DNA of 64,000 nt from Bactericera cockerelli (taxonomy: Eukaryota; Arthropoda; Insecta; Hemiptera; Triozidae): contig CM044961.1 in assembly GCA_024516035.1 (NCBI GenBank), forward strand, positions 15,799,756-15,863,755, given 5' to 3'. Below the pieces are notes generated by a model, which did no database searches, had not been told where the DNA came from, and was given only the letters and a program-made list of their open reading frames with translations. Shown one piece after another: positions 19,780-32,230 of the stretch; within the stretch, counting starts at the first letter, position 1, and each line of letters opens with the position of its first letter. Both the position numbers and the translations under genes were made by a program.

Positions 19780-20551
19780 TACAGGGTGGACCAAAAAAAC
19801 GTTTACACCCGTTAATGGTAGATTACTGACGACATTTCTAGGACGGATCTGCAATCCGTTTTTTCGGATTCGCCTTTATAACTGCACAAAGTGATTTTTT
19901 GCAACTTTCTGAAAAAGTCCGACTTTGGCTTATTCTTCAGGTCAGAACTTTTTTCCTGTTTAAGATGAGTTAATTCTGAACATTTCTGCAGAAAGCCAAC
20001 AAAATTTTGATGTTTCTAGCTACACTATTTTGTTTTTTACGATTTGGTTTGGCATCTTTTTTGACACCTGAATAGAAAAAAAATTCTCATGTAAATTTTT
20101 TACACTTTGAAACACTCAAGATTTGCCCGAGAAAATTTTGGCACAGACATGGGCAAGTTTGATAAAAGTTGGCGGCCAACCCAAGGATGCTAAAAAATAA
20201 TTTTACGATTTTTTATCACGTGATCTTCTGGGTAAACAAACCAGGTAAGTCTCAAAAAATGATGTTCAAAATCTTAAAAGTGTTGACCGTGTAGGGTCGT
20301 CTTGTACTCAAAGAGTAATTAGCTATTTATGTCTGATAATTATTTTCCTTGGAATTAATTAAAGGCCAGTCAAATGAATGATTGTTTGTTTCTCGATGAT
20401 AGTTTTCAAGCATATTTTTCTGCATTCTATGAAATATTATCTTTAAACTTCTTGAGTTTTTTTAGTACAAGTTACATTATTATAATTCGGATGCTGAAAT
20501 GGCAGATACGCATTTAGCATATGGAGCTGCCAACAGGAACATTTGGGATCA

Positions 20552-20713
20552 CGTGAAAAACATAGTTTACGAAATCTGGTAGCAAGAATTCTGTTGGCGT
20601 TCGATCACCTGACAGGAAAACCTGGAATTTTCCGCAACATTCGACGGAACATGATGAAGAGGTTCAACCTTTGCATCCAGGAATGTGGACGCCACTTCCA
20701 ACAGTTCCTCTAA
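20552..20713 (+). pseudogene. mariner-like transposase C-terminal remnant
   Basis: The plus frame contains GIFRNIRRNMMKRFNLCIQE followed by a C-G-R-H-F-Q-Q-F-L end and stop, the F/I-R-x-R-x-C-I-x-x-G-x-H-F pattern of IS630/mariner-like C-termini. Upstream homology (NRNIWDHVKN at about 20533-20562) lies in another frame, so the gene has decayed. Confidence 0.6.
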
Positions 20714-20724
20714 GGGAATTGAGA

Positions 20725-20727
<3 letters not shown>

Positions 20728-20773
<46 letters not shown>
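20728..20773 (+). repeat. GA microsatellite
   Basis: (AG)n of about 46 bases. Confidence 0.95.
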
Positions 20774-20777
<4 letters not shown>

Positions 20778-20929
20778 CAAGAAGGTAGATGGACAGTTCT
20801 GAGTTAGAACTAAGGTACTAAAGTCACCATTGTTTTCAAAAATTTGTGTGAGGAGAATCCATAGTGTGAACTATGGCTAAATAAAAAATGGCAGCAGTCT
20901 TTTTTATTTTGTAGTCATGAATTTTTTGC

Positions 20930-20995
20930 TAGCTCTGGCGTTCGGACCGGGTGGACTAGCTTACCACTGAGCTAATCGTGCGCGTCTAATCGTTT
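20930..20995 (-). mobile_element. tRNA-like SINE head
   Basis: The minus strand reads GCGCACGATTAGCTCAGTGG, an A-box region close to the SINE head at 36348; the B-box side is decayed. Confidence 0.5.
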
Positions 20996-21264
20996 CTCAT
21001 TGAACATACTAACACAAAATGTTTTTTTAAATACCTTTTTGTTTATATCAAAAAAGTATAAAACATAATAAAGACTGCAAAAGTTAATTTTACAAAATAT
21101 TATCTTGTTTTTTTCAAGACTTCTATTAAGAGTTGGCAATCTGTAAATATAATGCTTGCTTTTTCTTTGTGTTATTATGTCACAATTTTAGTGGGTAGCG
21201 CAGAATCATAGGACTTTACCACTTTAATTTACAATATCTTGTATTATTTTTTTGCCTAAGATGC

Positions 21265-21445
21265 TGCCACTGGTCGCTGCTTCACATTAAAGCAGCCACT
21301 CATTTTTCCTCACGAGGTATGAGTGGACCCCGAACATCCAAGTACAGAGTAGAAAAAATTCTCCCCCGCTGGGAATCGAACCCAGGTCACCATGTGTGCA
21401 ATGCCTAGCGCGCTAACTCGATCTGCCACAGTGACTACTGCAATC
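21265..21445 (-). mobile_element. tRNA-derived SINE, family also at 46498
   Basis: The minus-strand head contains GACCTGGGTTCGATTCCCAG (B box) and the body GGACCCGAA/TCATACCTCGTGAGG also seen near 46600. Both copies share head and body. Confidence 0.7.
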
Positions 21446-21774
21446 TGTAAATATTTATTATTTAATTAGTATTGTTTATGATAGAAGAACCTACCTACAT
21501 ATTTACCTGGATTTATTTCATAAACTCTATTTTCGTTTGGAAAATTCGCTAGTTTTTTTTTCTCTCGTAGGGAAGCATAAGAAAAACCATCCTCACATTC
21601 ATTATCAAGGCAGTCTCTCAGGGGCTTACATGAATAATAATTATGTGTATTGTGATACCAATAGTACCTGATATAACTCAATTTACAGATGGTATTACCC
21701 CCAAAAAAACCATAAATTGTTGGTGTTACAACAGGTCAGATACAGGTATGAATAAAATATTTTTTTTTTGATAG

Positions 21775-21870
21775 TTAAAATAATATTGACCGCCGAGAAT
21801 TGAACCTCGATCATGCGGCAGACACTCGTAGCATTACCACATCTAGCTAACACCACTAACAATCTGAGTT
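21775..21870 (-). mobile_element. tRNA-like SINE head
   Basis: The minus strand has TTAGCTAGATGTGGTAATGC (A-box-like) and GAGGTTCAATTCTCGGCGG (B-box). Confidence 0.55.
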
Positions 21871-22503
21871 GCACGAAATTTATCATTTGAATTTTCCTAA
21901 ACTGGCTGATGAAGGCATGTGAGACCGCGGTATTCAAAAAAAGCAATGTAAACAATTTTTGTAAACAATACAAGACGCCCTTACACAGTCTACAGCTAGA
22001 AAACTCTTAGGATTTTTGAAGAGTTTTTGGCAAACATCTAATAATTTTTTCCCAGAAGATCACGTGATAAAAAATCGTAAAATTATTTTTTAGCATCCTC
22101 GGGGCGACCGCCAACTTTTATCAAACTTGCCCATGTCTGTGCCAAAATTTGTTCGGACAAATGTCGAGTGTTTTATTTAGTAAAAAAGTTTTTTTGGGTG
22201 TTTTTTTCTGTTTAGGTGTAAAAAAATATGACAAACCAAATCGTAAAAAACAAAGTAGTGTAGCTAGAAACATCGAAATTTTGTTGGCTTTCTGCAAAAT
22301 TGTTCAGAATCAACTCATCTTAAACAGGAAAAAAGTACTGACCTGAAGAATAAGCCAAAGTCGGACTTTTTCGGAAAGTTGCAAAAAATCACTTTGTGCA
22401 GTTACGAAGGCGAATCCGAAAAAACGGATTGCAGATCCGGCCTGGAAATGTCGTCAGTAATCTACCATTAACGGGTGTAAACGTTTTTTTGGTCCACCCT
22501 GTA

Positions 22504-23470
22504 TATGTTTCGTAATTATTTCTTATATCTTTTTTGCATTGTTTTCTGAGTTGTTGGTATCTATGTATTTGTTTATTTGATTTATTTTTTATTTTTCTGA
22601 TTCTTTCTTTTTGTTTGTATAATTTTTTGGTATTATAATTCCACCAAACTGGGAATGGATTATTCTTTTTTTGTGTTAGAGGGACATGTTTGTTTAATAT
22701 TTGATTAATTTCTTTGTAAAATATTTCAAGCATTTCATCAGTAGATTCTTTTCCCGATTTGTTCAGTAATGTATACCAGTTGATTTTGTTTAGTTTGTTG
22801 CCTATTTTTAAAAAATCGGGTTTATGAAAGTTCATTGTTTTCTGGGGATCATCTATTTTAGTTTTGAATGTATTATTATGAGAAAATAAATTTAGGTTTA
22901 TGTTTAGTTGAGGATGGTGACCTACTGGTGGTATTAATCCTTGGGTTTTTTCTATTTTTATTTCAGGAAATTTATTTTTTGATGTTTTATATTTATGTAG
23001 ATTGGTCAAACATAGATCTAAAATTACTGAGTTTTTGTTTTTAATAGTATTTAATTGTTCTAAGTTAAAGGTTTCTATTAGTTTGTTCAATTCTATTATT
23101 CGATTTGAATTTTCTTGTTTAGTGTTGGTAAATTCTTTAATGTTAAAATCTCCTAAAAATATTATTTTCCCTTCATTCAATATTTCATGTTTGTCGCATG
23201 TGTTTTCTACAAATTCCTTTAGTGTATTAGGTTTGACGTAAGGTGGGAAGTAGCATGCACATATGGTTATATCTTGGCCAAATATTTTACAACTGACCCA
23301 AATAGTTTCGGTTGTTTCATTGTGTATATTTAGATTATTTAAGGGTTTTGACTTTATGTATTTTTTTATGGCAACTAAAATTCCCCCCCCCTTTCTTATC
23401 TTTGCCCTTAGAGTTAATTAGGTTTCTGTCTTGTCTGTAAATATTGTACCTATCATCTAGGATTTCGTCA
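22504..23470 (-). pseudogene. jockey-like LINE endonuclease region, 5'-truncated
   Basis: The minus frame encodes an apurinic-type endonuclease C-terminal half: GGGILVAIKKYIKSK, ICACYFPPYV, EGKIIFLGDFNI with the conserved GDFN, and a later GHHPQLNINLNL with the catalytic His region, then a Trp/Lys-rich linker. A nine-G tract (C run at 23383-23391) puts the upstream part one base out of frame. Homology fades at about 23470. It continues in frame into 19563-19779 across the inserted element. Confidence 0.8.
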
Positions 23471-24112
23471 TTTCACTTTTTCTGTTCCTCTTTCTCGGTA
23501 ATTTTCTAGCACGTTACAGCTCGCATGATTTAGTAAATGGCACTACGCGGGGGTTACCCATATAATATTCGATTCAATCATCTCAAAATATCGCTTCATT
23601 TCCACAGGGTGTCGCGATATTCACGCCTTTGAAAGCAAAAAAATAACCTTTTAATGTGGTTTGAAATACCCTCACATTTATAAAAACGTTTGGTTTAAAA
23701 TATTTAAATACTTAACAATAGATTAAAAAAATATACCTACCTAAGTACTTCATTTATACTTCTTGCGGTAAAATAATTATATTTATAAATAATACTATTT
23801 TTGAAGAAGATCTAACATCGCATGTGAAGGGATGGAGTAGAGTCATTCTGTATGCTGTGTGATATTTTGTTTTCATTGAATTTGTGATAAATTCGTTCTG
23901 GGTTTTTCTTTTTGACATCATATTTTTGATATATTACTTTATCATAACGGCAAGAATGATAGTATAAGAGAGAGAAAGTAGATAAATTGGAAAAATCAGA
24001 AGGATAATAATATATGAAAGAGAGAGAGGAAAATGAGATACCTATACCTAAGAGGGAGAAAGAAGAAGATAAGAGGGAAGGATGATGATTAAATTAAGAT
24101 GTAGGGGGCGAG
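23471..24112. other. no gene seen
   Basis: AT-rich sequence without recognisable element, becoming purine-rich from about 23960. Confidence 0.5.
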
Positions 24113-24146
24113 TGAGAAAGAGAGAGAAATAGTGATAGAGAGAAAA

Positions 24147-24211
<65 letters not shown>

Positions 24212-24420
24212 TAGAGAGAGAAAAAGAGAGAGAGAGAGAAATAGTGATAGGGAGAGAAAGAGAAAGAGAGAGAGAGAGAAATACCTAGTGATAGGGAGCG
24301 AGAGAGAGAGAGAGAGAGAGATAAATAGTGATAGAGAGAGAGAAAGAAAGAGAGAGATAAATCGTGATTTAGAGAGAGAGAAAGAGAGAGAGGGAGAGAA
24401 AGAGAGATAGAGCAAGAGAC
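24113..24420 (+). repeat. GA-rich microsatellite
   Basis: Imperfect (AG)n with interspersed AAATAGTGATAG units about 55-60 bp apart (24126, 24238, 24287, 24331). Confidence 0.9.
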
Positions 24421-24596
24421 AAGAACTTTAGAATATGGGAGAAAGACATGTAGTAGTTTATACTTGAATAGACCTAAAACCTTTTAAGAAAAGTGGTGTC
24501 ACACCAAAAACTTCATCTGAATGGTGCTTTTCGATGCAGCGTAATATGTTATTGTATCTGCTAATTTTCCCGCGATGGATGGTGCTGAAACTGCCC

Positions 24597-24884
24597 ATAT
24601 TATTATTATTATTACTTATTATGAAACTCTTTATTAATGGAACATATTCTATGTACCTACAAACAAATAATTAAAGAATACAAAATTTAGAAAAATATAA
24701 ACAAGAAAAGAAAAGATCAAACACCTCGGCCGAGGTGTGAAGAAAGCCAATACAAAGAAAGAGACAGCCCGGCAGAGTGTGAAAGGTTACGGAAAACATA
24801 GTTTCCATGAATTTCATGTACTTTCAGAAAGCGATAAAATATTATACAGATGTCCTAACTAAAGGGCGGGGTTATTGCTTCTGG
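24597..24884 (-). mobile_element. LINE 3' end with (TAA)n tail
   Basis: On the minus strand, a string shared with 52256-52280 (AATAACCCCGCCCTTTAGTTA) is followed by a 3' UTR with the palindrome CACCTCGGCCGAGGTG (24724-24739), then AATAAA and (TAA)n at 24597-24616. This looks like the end of a TAA-tailed LINE. Confidence 0.6.
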
Positions 24885-25035
24885 AAATAACTCATATTAT
24901 TATATCCATATTATCCATTGTCATTATTTCATGTACAATAGCTTAGACAAAACATAGAACTGAATAAAAAGTTTGACCTTGCTTTAGATTTTCCAAATAT
25001 AACTTATTTATGTTCCTTTTTGAAGTAGTTTTTTT

Positions 25036-25155
25036 AAAAATCATTTTCGTGATATCACAACCACTTAAACTCGCTTCACCAAATTCACGCTGAAACAAAG
25101 ACTTGAAGCACCAACCTCCAGGTTACAATCCCACCGCCTCGTCATCAAGCCTGAG
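25036..25155 (-). mobile_element. tRNA-derived SINE, family also at 26085 and 59915
   Basis: The minus strand carries CTCAGGCTTGATGACGAGGC, GTAACCTGGAGGTTGG and the tail GAAGCGAGTTTAAGTGGTTGTG, all matched by the other two copies. Confidence 0.75.
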
Positions 25156-26084
25156 GTCGGTCTTTCTCAAGTAGTTAATAAATTATTGGTTGAGTGTTCA
25201 AACTCTCAAAAGAATGTCACCCTTAGATGAAATTCTACTATATCCATTGATATAATGTTTGACGAGATTGAACTCACAAATCTCGGCTGCTGACTCCCCA
25301 GACTCGAGTTATAACTAGTATTACGCTTTACAATCTGTTTGTGTACCTAATCAATAAAAAAAAAATCAATACTTTCAGTGCACAATTTTATTTCGCTCTC
25401 TTTTTCTTTCTAATTTTTGATTTCTACGTTCATTTCCATTTTGTACAAAGAAAAAAAGTAATTACCATCCGAATTGGATTCTTCTCGCTCTTTCTCAATG
25501 TATCCCTCCCACTTCTTTTCTCTGGATCATTCCTTCTCTACCCTCCATTCCTTCAACTCTGTCCTACTTTCAATCATACTCATAACTTGTTTACCGTCTT
25601 TTGATTTGAGTTACACTTTCCTCTCTATCCTCCTCCCATCTTCTTTCTTTCCAATACCTCCTCCTCTTCCTGTTCCACCTCCTCCTCCTCTTCCGCCTTT
25701 TCCTTTTTTTAATACCTTCTTAAAAGGAAAAGAAAAAAAGGAACTTCTCATTTTATAGCATTCTCATTTCTCCTGTTTTTATTTCATAATACTATCGGCT
25801 CTCTTCTTTAACAAATTTTTTTTTCTTCTAATATCAAACATTTTTAGCTGGTTACTTTACAGTATTTTTCTACCGAGCAGATTATCTGAAGATGATGGAA
25901 AATATTGTCTTTGAAGGAAAAAAACCCAAATATCAATTTTTTCAGATATTCAAAGTCAATTCTAACCTTACAATTATTTATCAATGGGTACCTCCACTAC
26001 AGTCCTACAATTCTTAAGAGAGCCTGAAAAAGTATGACGTATGACAAAAATTCAGAAATTGTTATGCTACGAATAAGTAGATCG
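25156..26084. other. no gene; pyrimidine-rich block
   Basis: A CT-rich stretch at 25380-25700 contains a run of CCTCCTCCT. The open frames there are low-complexity Ser/Phe/Pro strings. Confidence 0.6.
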
Positions 26085-26225
26085 TAGAGACCTACCTCAG
26101 TAGCTTGATCGATAAGGTGGCATACTTGTAACCTGGAGGTCGGTGGTTCAAGTCCAGGTTTCAGCGTAGTTTTATTAAAGCGAGTTTGAGTGATTATTAC
26201 GAAAGTGATTAACACAAATATGATG
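26085..26225 (+). mobile_element. tRNA-derived SINE, same family as 25036
   Basis: Head CTACCTCAGTAGCTTGATCG with A box, B box GGTGGTTCAAGTCCAGG, tail with GCGAGTTTGAGTGATTATTACG. Confidence 0.8.
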
Positions 26226-26599
26226 AAAACTTAACTTAAACTAATAAGTAGATCGTACAGGCATTTACTATACGTTGTACGTATGAACTGAATCTTCCCG
26301 GGTTTCAAAATACAACCTTTTATTATGAATTTATAATTCTAACAGTTGTGTTACTTTTTTATTATATTTTTACTGAATTTGAGTACATAGTATGATGAAA
26401 TTATGTAGACAGAGCAGACTCACTGACTCATAAATATAATAATATATAATTATATATGTTTATTTTGAAAGTTGTTTAATTAATTCAGAACTTTCAAAAT
26501 AATAATTAATTGTGAGAATTAAATAATTTTCAAAGAAGCCAAGACTGCCGCAAGGGTTGCTTCTGAATGCACATATTAAGAGAGATTAAGAAATAAAGA
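26226..26599. other. no gene seen
   Basis: AT-rich spacer with ATATAATTATATA-type simple sequence. Confidence 0.5.
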
Positions 26600-26820
26600 G
26601 AGAAGTAGGAAAAAAGAGAGGGAGGAAGATAGAGAAAGTGAGAAAAAGAGAGTGGGGATATAGGGAGAGAGATAGAGAGAGAGAGAGAGAAAGAGAGAGA
26701 GAGTAGGAGAGAGACTCGGGATGGAAAAAGAGAGGGAAAGATAATATATAATTATGGAGAGATAGAGATAGAGGAAAAACAGAGGAATTTAGAAATATAA
26801 ATATTATACAGAAATAGGTA

Positions 26821-28370
26821 GAGAAATAGAGAGATGGACAGGGAGACATAGAGAAAGAGAGAGATGGACAGGGAGACATAGAGAAAGAGAGAGATGGACA
26901 GGGAGACATAGAGAAAGAGAGAGATGGACAGGGAGACATAGAGAAAGAGAGAGATGGACAGGGAGACATAGAGAAATAGAGAGATGGACAGGGAGACATA
27001 GAGAAAGAGAGAGATGGACAGGGAGACATAGAGAAAGAGAGAGATGGACAGGGAGACATAGAGAAAGAGAGAGATGGACAGGGAGACATAGAGAAAGAGA
27101 GAGATAAAAAGGGAGACATAGAGAAAGAGAGAGATGGACAGGGAGACATAGAGAAATAGAGAGATGGTGAGGTAGAGATAGAGAAAGAGAGAGATGGACA
27201 GGGAGACATAGAGAAAGAGAGAGACGGTGAGGTAGAGATAGAGAAAGAGAGAGATGGACAGGGAGACATAGAGAAAGAGAGAGATGGACAGGGAGACATA
27301 GAGAAAGAGAGAGATGGACAGGGAGACATAGAGAAAGAGAGAGATGGACAGGGAGACATAGAGAAATAGAGAGATGGACAGGGAGACATAGAGAAAGAGA
27401 GAGATGGACAGGGAGACATAGAGAAAGAGAGAGATGGACAGGGAGACATGAGAAAGAGAGAGATGGACAGGGAGACATAGAGAAAGAGAGAGATAAAAGG
27501 GAGACATAGAGAAGAGAGAGATGGACAGGGAGACATAGAGAATAGAGAGATGGTGAGGTAGAGATAGAGAAGAGAGAGGGAAGGGAGACATAGAGAAAGA
27601 GAGAGATGGACAGGGAGACATAGAGAAATAGAGAGATGGACAGGGAGACATAGAGAAAGAGAGAGATGGACAGGGAGACATAGAGAAAGAGAGAGATGGA
27701 CAGGGAGACATAGAGAAAGAGAGAGATGGACAGGGAGACATAGAGAAAGAGAGAGATGGACAGGGAGACATAGAGAAAGAGAGAGATGGACAGGGAGACA
27801 TAGAGAAATAGAGAGATGGACAGGGAGACATAGAGAAAGAGAGAGATGGACAGGGAGACATAGAGAAAGAGAGAGATGGACAGGGAGACATAGAGAAAGA
27901 GAGAGATGGACAGGGAGACATAGAGAAAGAGAGAGATGGACAGGGAGACATAGAGAAAGAGAGAGACGGTGAGGTAGAGATAGAGAAAGAGAGAGATGGA
28001 CAGGGAGACATAGAGAAAGAGAGAGATGGACAGGGAGACATAGAGAAAGAGAGAGATGGACAGGGAGACATAGAGAAAGAGAGAGATGGACAGGGAGACA
28101 TAGAGAAAGAGAGAGATGGACAGGGAGACATAGAGAAATAGAGAGATGGACAGGGAGACATAGAGAAAGAGAGAGATGGACAGGGAGACATAGAGAAAGA
28201 GAGAGATGGACAGGGAGACATAGAGAAAGAGAGAGATGGACAGGGAGACATAGAGAAAGAGAGAGATGGACAGGGAGACATAGAGAAAGAGAGAGATGGA
28301 CAGGGAGACATAGAGAAATAGAGAGATGGACAGGGAGACATAGAGAAATAGAGAGAGAGTGAAGTAGAGA
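26821..28370 (+). repeat. 30-bp minisatellite, about 51 copies
   Basis: The unit is GAGAAAGAGA GAGATGGACA plus GGGAGACATA. Variants: GAGAAATAGA units, GGTGAGGTAGAGATA units (27151, 27211, 27961) and a GATAAAAAGGG unit (27091). Units at 27440-27600 contain clustered one-base losses in A runs. The array is preceded by GA simple sequence (26600-26820). Because the period is a multiple of three, all three minus frames stay open; no gene is implied. Confidence 0.97.
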
Positions 28371-29376
28371 TAGAGAAGGCACAAAGTATAAAGTGGAGCA
28401 AAATAATTTTCAAAGGGATCAAAATTTCTCTCTGAACTGGCAAAAGAACTTCCCGACCTTCCTGAATTGGGTTGCAATCTTATTAAGATTTCCTGACGTC
28501 GCCACTCGTGGTTTCCTTAGTTTGTATCCTGAGGGCATTTCAGGAATGTTCCACCTCTCTGTTTTGCGAACTTGCAGACGTAGCTGCTTCCTTATAAACA
28601 AGAATGCTTCATATTTATTTTCCCTGCTCTCCATCTGCCATCTTTGTTATAATCTCGTATACGAGTATTTGAACATTCCTCGTTATCAATATGTCTAATC
28701 TAATTATATTATTTGTATCATTATTATTACCTTCGTTTCCTCTTTCTTTTTCTCTCACACTCTTCCTCTTTTCTCTCTCTGTCTTTATCAAGCGCTATCT
28801 TTCTAAACTTTCTGTCTCTCTCTTTGAAATTTCAAGATGTTCCGGGATGTTTTTCCTCTGGGTTTGTTGCGCGGTTTTTGTTGTGCACTAGGAGAACAAT
28901 GCAGAATCTGGTTTATAATTTGCAGCTTACTCAAAATACCTCAAGCCATGTTCTATACAAGGTTCCTCGAAATACCTTATATTTTATACCATGTTTCGTC
29001 TAAGTACATTATAAATATGTACCAGGTCATAATAATGAGAAATCGGTTCCGTGTGGCAAAAACAAAAATACAATACATAATTATAAGGGGTTATTTAGAG
29101 GGTTAGAAAACCCTTTCACAGGCTCCTAAATTGAATCAACTGTGTTTGAAGCAATGTGAAATTTTTTCCTTCCAAATGAAAAACATCGCAAAATAATCAG
29201 TATACAAACATGAGCACATAATCTGTCTTGCATAAACCGCATAAGCAGTCTTAAAACTTGGTTGTAATATAAAATAGGCTGTGAAATATTTCATTGGTAT
29301 AAAATGAGTTTATAGCTTCGTAAAACAGAATGTTCTTATAATAATTACGAATTATTTTCAACCAAACTACATTTAA
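28371..29376. other. no gene seen
   Basis: Unique-looking AT-rich sequence with a CT-rich patch at 28735-28830; short frames only. Confidence 0.5.
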
Positions 29377-29480
29377 AAAATATGAAAAAAATTGAAATCG
29401 GAGCAAAATAATATTTTTTTTACAAAAACGAACACAATACATCCGATTTTTAATATTAGAAATTTTTCGGAAGTAATAAG
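29377..29480. repeat. dispersed repeat, also at 57200
   Basis: Shares TCGGAGCAAAA, GAACACAATA and TCCGATTT-TAATATTAGA in the same order with 57200-57310. Confidence 0.7.
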
Positions 29481-31699
29481 TTCAATAGAATAAAAAAAAT
29501 ATTATACAAGATAAGAAAATAAATTTTGATTAGGGCTTCCAACTTTGGAATGTCTGAGACAGGAGAAGTCTGATCCTATTTTATTATCTCGAATAAATAA
29601 AGTACTAAGGAGGATTAAGTATTCAATTGGATGAGTTTTGCTGACAGTGGGAGACACTAACACCGAAAATTCATAAACCTGCCCCGAGCTCTACAAAATG
29701 AACAGTTAATAATGTATTTGTTCATTGCCTACCCCAAGGGAGACTTAATCTTCCAAGTATTTTAGGCTGAAATCTTTGTCGGTAATGTACCAAGGTATAT
29801 TAATTACTAATGTAACACAGAATTGTGGAGAAAAATATAACAATCCTAACTAATTATGTATTTAGGTGCTGTTGTAAAGGGAAATTCTGTGAAATGTCGG
29901 TTGATGGTTCACAAAGTTATCATTTTTGTTCGAAACTTGGGAATCACTAATACTAAACTAGAACTAGCCACAAGAGGGAGAGAGAAGGAAAGAAATGAAG
30001 AGGAAGATAAAAGGAAAAATCTTGGAGAAATTATGACTGAACAGAATGAAAGAGAAGAGAGAGAGAGAAAGAGAGAGGAGAAGAAAAGAGTTAAAAGAAT
30101 AATTATATTTGAGAAAAAATGATCAAAGAGGAGAAGAAGAGAGGTACGAGTATCTCTATCAGTACAAGGGAGGGAGGTAAAGAGAAGGAGGGAGCATAGG
30201 TATAGAGATTGAAAAAGCCAGAAAATAAGGCAGAGAGGAAAAAAAAGTGAGTGAGAAAATAAATAGAGATAGAAAAAGCTGAAGAAAAAGGATAAAGAGA
30301 GATACGAGAAGGGAGTTTAATAATGTACAATTGTCTCTATTGCATTCTACACGTTCCTCATTCCTCCATGTAGAGGTACCTACAACAATCTTGTGTTGCA
30401 ATATCGTCGACATGACAAAGGTAATATTATCTCTCGGGGGCCCAACCCTTGCTTCACCGCCCCCCAAACCTAATACCGTTCTTATTAAATATGTACCCGG
30501 GAGTAGAACAATAAACTTGTGGTGTAGGTCATGCACAATGCTCCTGCGGTAAAGAAATGTGAAAATGTTTTATGTGTGCAGAGATAATGTTTTTCTGTGA
30601 ATAATGGACCCTTATTTCACTCTAGTACTTTGCAGTGAGTTATGTTTTCTGTCATGTAGGTAGTATGCTTTTATTAAAAAAAAATCATCCGTAAAATACC
30701 AACGAAGTACTACTTGCTAGGTATATCTAGGAATATTGAGTTGGTTTGGTGAATTGTGTCTATATCTCTAGAACACTTACAACAAATACAGAATCCTGGC
30801 CTATTTGTTCCTATACAAAGAGCAATCTGTGAGTAAGTCATCCGGCCATTTTGTGGATTTCACGTTATTTATTTTATGTATACATAGCAACCTTAGATAC
30901 TTCTGTGTATTATTCCCTTCTTATGATAATTATACTAAATCGTGTTAAAAAAGGCCGGCTCGCGCGTAACTCTTGACGAGCGCTCGCCTCCAGGTGAGCT
31001 TGATTTAAAGAGAATCGGTTCAAAATTTTAGACACAATAAGTGTTTAAGAGCTGAATTATTAGACGTTTTGTAATACCTACCTCTGTGGAGATAAGTCTT
31101 GATTTTGAGTATAGTACGTGTTTGATTGGGAAATCTAGTGATAATTTCGTCCTTAGTTTAGTGAAAAATATCAGGCAATAGTGGAAGGTCGATCGCCTTA
31201 TTGCCATTATTAATATTGTTGTCTCAAAACAAAAATAAATTCCTGGCCTACAACATTATTATTGCCAATTGTATACAATAAGAACAATTGACGAAGAAGT
31301 ATTGTGTCCATTATTGCCAGTGTATTTTCTTTTTTAATGTTTCTATAATTAGGTAATTACATATAAAAATATTTTTTTGGTTCTTTATGAGTATTTTTTG
31401 GGGTTTTAACAGCATATAAGTAGGTACGTTACATAAGTTGATGCACCAGTAACATGGATTATTTATAAATATGACTGTATTGAAATACATGAAGGGAGGT
31501 AAAATTATTTACATGAACAATAAATTTGTAACACCAGAAACAAAAGTAAACAATGATGGATTTCATATTCGCACCAACTAAAAGAAAAATGGCATCTTCT
31601 CATTTTTTAGATTAAAAGGGGAAAAGTCACCAGAATCACGCGGGAATAAAATCACACAGCAATTATTCCCACCGGATATTAATATAAATAATAAGAAAA
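29481..31699. other. no gene; purine-rich 29970-30310
   Basis: GA-rich low-complexity sequence at 29970-30310 and otherwise AT-rich unique sequence. A possible weak tRNA-like remnant lies at 30955-31030. Confidence 0.5.
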
Positions 31700-32230
31700 A
31701 CACTGCGAAATGTTTCGAGTGAATTGAAAAATAGCGAGAGGGGGAGAAAAGAGAAGAAGAGAGAAAAGAAAGAACTTGTGGAAAGGAAAGAGAAATGAAA
31801 TACATAAATAAACAATAATAGAAAGAAAAGAGAAACAAGAAGGTACAAACGAAACGAGGGAAATAGAGAGAAAAGTAAACAAAGTAGACGAAAAAGAGAG
31901 AAGGATTGAAAAAGATGGTTGGAAAAGAGAGAAATTAAAGAATTGAGAGGGAGAAAGCAAAAGGAAGGAAAAACGAGAAAAAAATTGGAGAAAAAAAGAC
32001 AGGAAGAGGTAAACTAGGTAAAGAGAGAGAACCAAAGAGGGAGAAAATAGAGAGGAAGGAGGTAGGTATAGAGAGGAATTGAAAAATGGGGAGAACAAGA
32101 GAGAAATTTGGAGAAACAATATGATAGGAAGAGGTAGAAGAAGAGAGATAAAGAGAATTAGGGATGGAGAGGTAGGGGGAGGATTTAGAGGAAGAGAGAG
32201 GGAAGGAGAGGTCGGAGAAAGAGGGGTACA
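31700..32230 (+). repeat. purine-rich low-complexity tract
   Basis: GAGA/GGAA-rich plus strand. The long minus-strand open frames are Ser/Leu/Phe low-complexity artefacts. Confidence 0.8.

Larger units (their letters stand above)
19782..22501. mobile_element. mariner-like inverted-repeat element inserted in a LINE
   Basis: 2720 bp with inverted arms of about 450 bp (19782-20234 and 22051-22501), termini CAGGGTGGACC, TA duplicated at 19780-19781 and 22502-22503. The interior contains a decayed transposase C-terminus, a GA tract and several tRNA-like SINE pieces. Confidence 0.9.

Noticed and set aside
24089..24415. Arg/Glu and Ser/Leu frames on both strands
   Set aside because: GA microsatellite translated.
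26821..28370. CRISPR-like array
   Set aside because: The units are contiguous with no unique spacers and lie in eukaryotic DNA; it is a minisatellite. The same applies to 53093-53354 and 62250-62565.
26586..28477. Three overlapping 550-600 residue frames on the minus strand
   Set aside because: They are translations of a 30-bp repeat whose length is a multiple of three; all frames are Ser/Leu/Phe/Cys strings.
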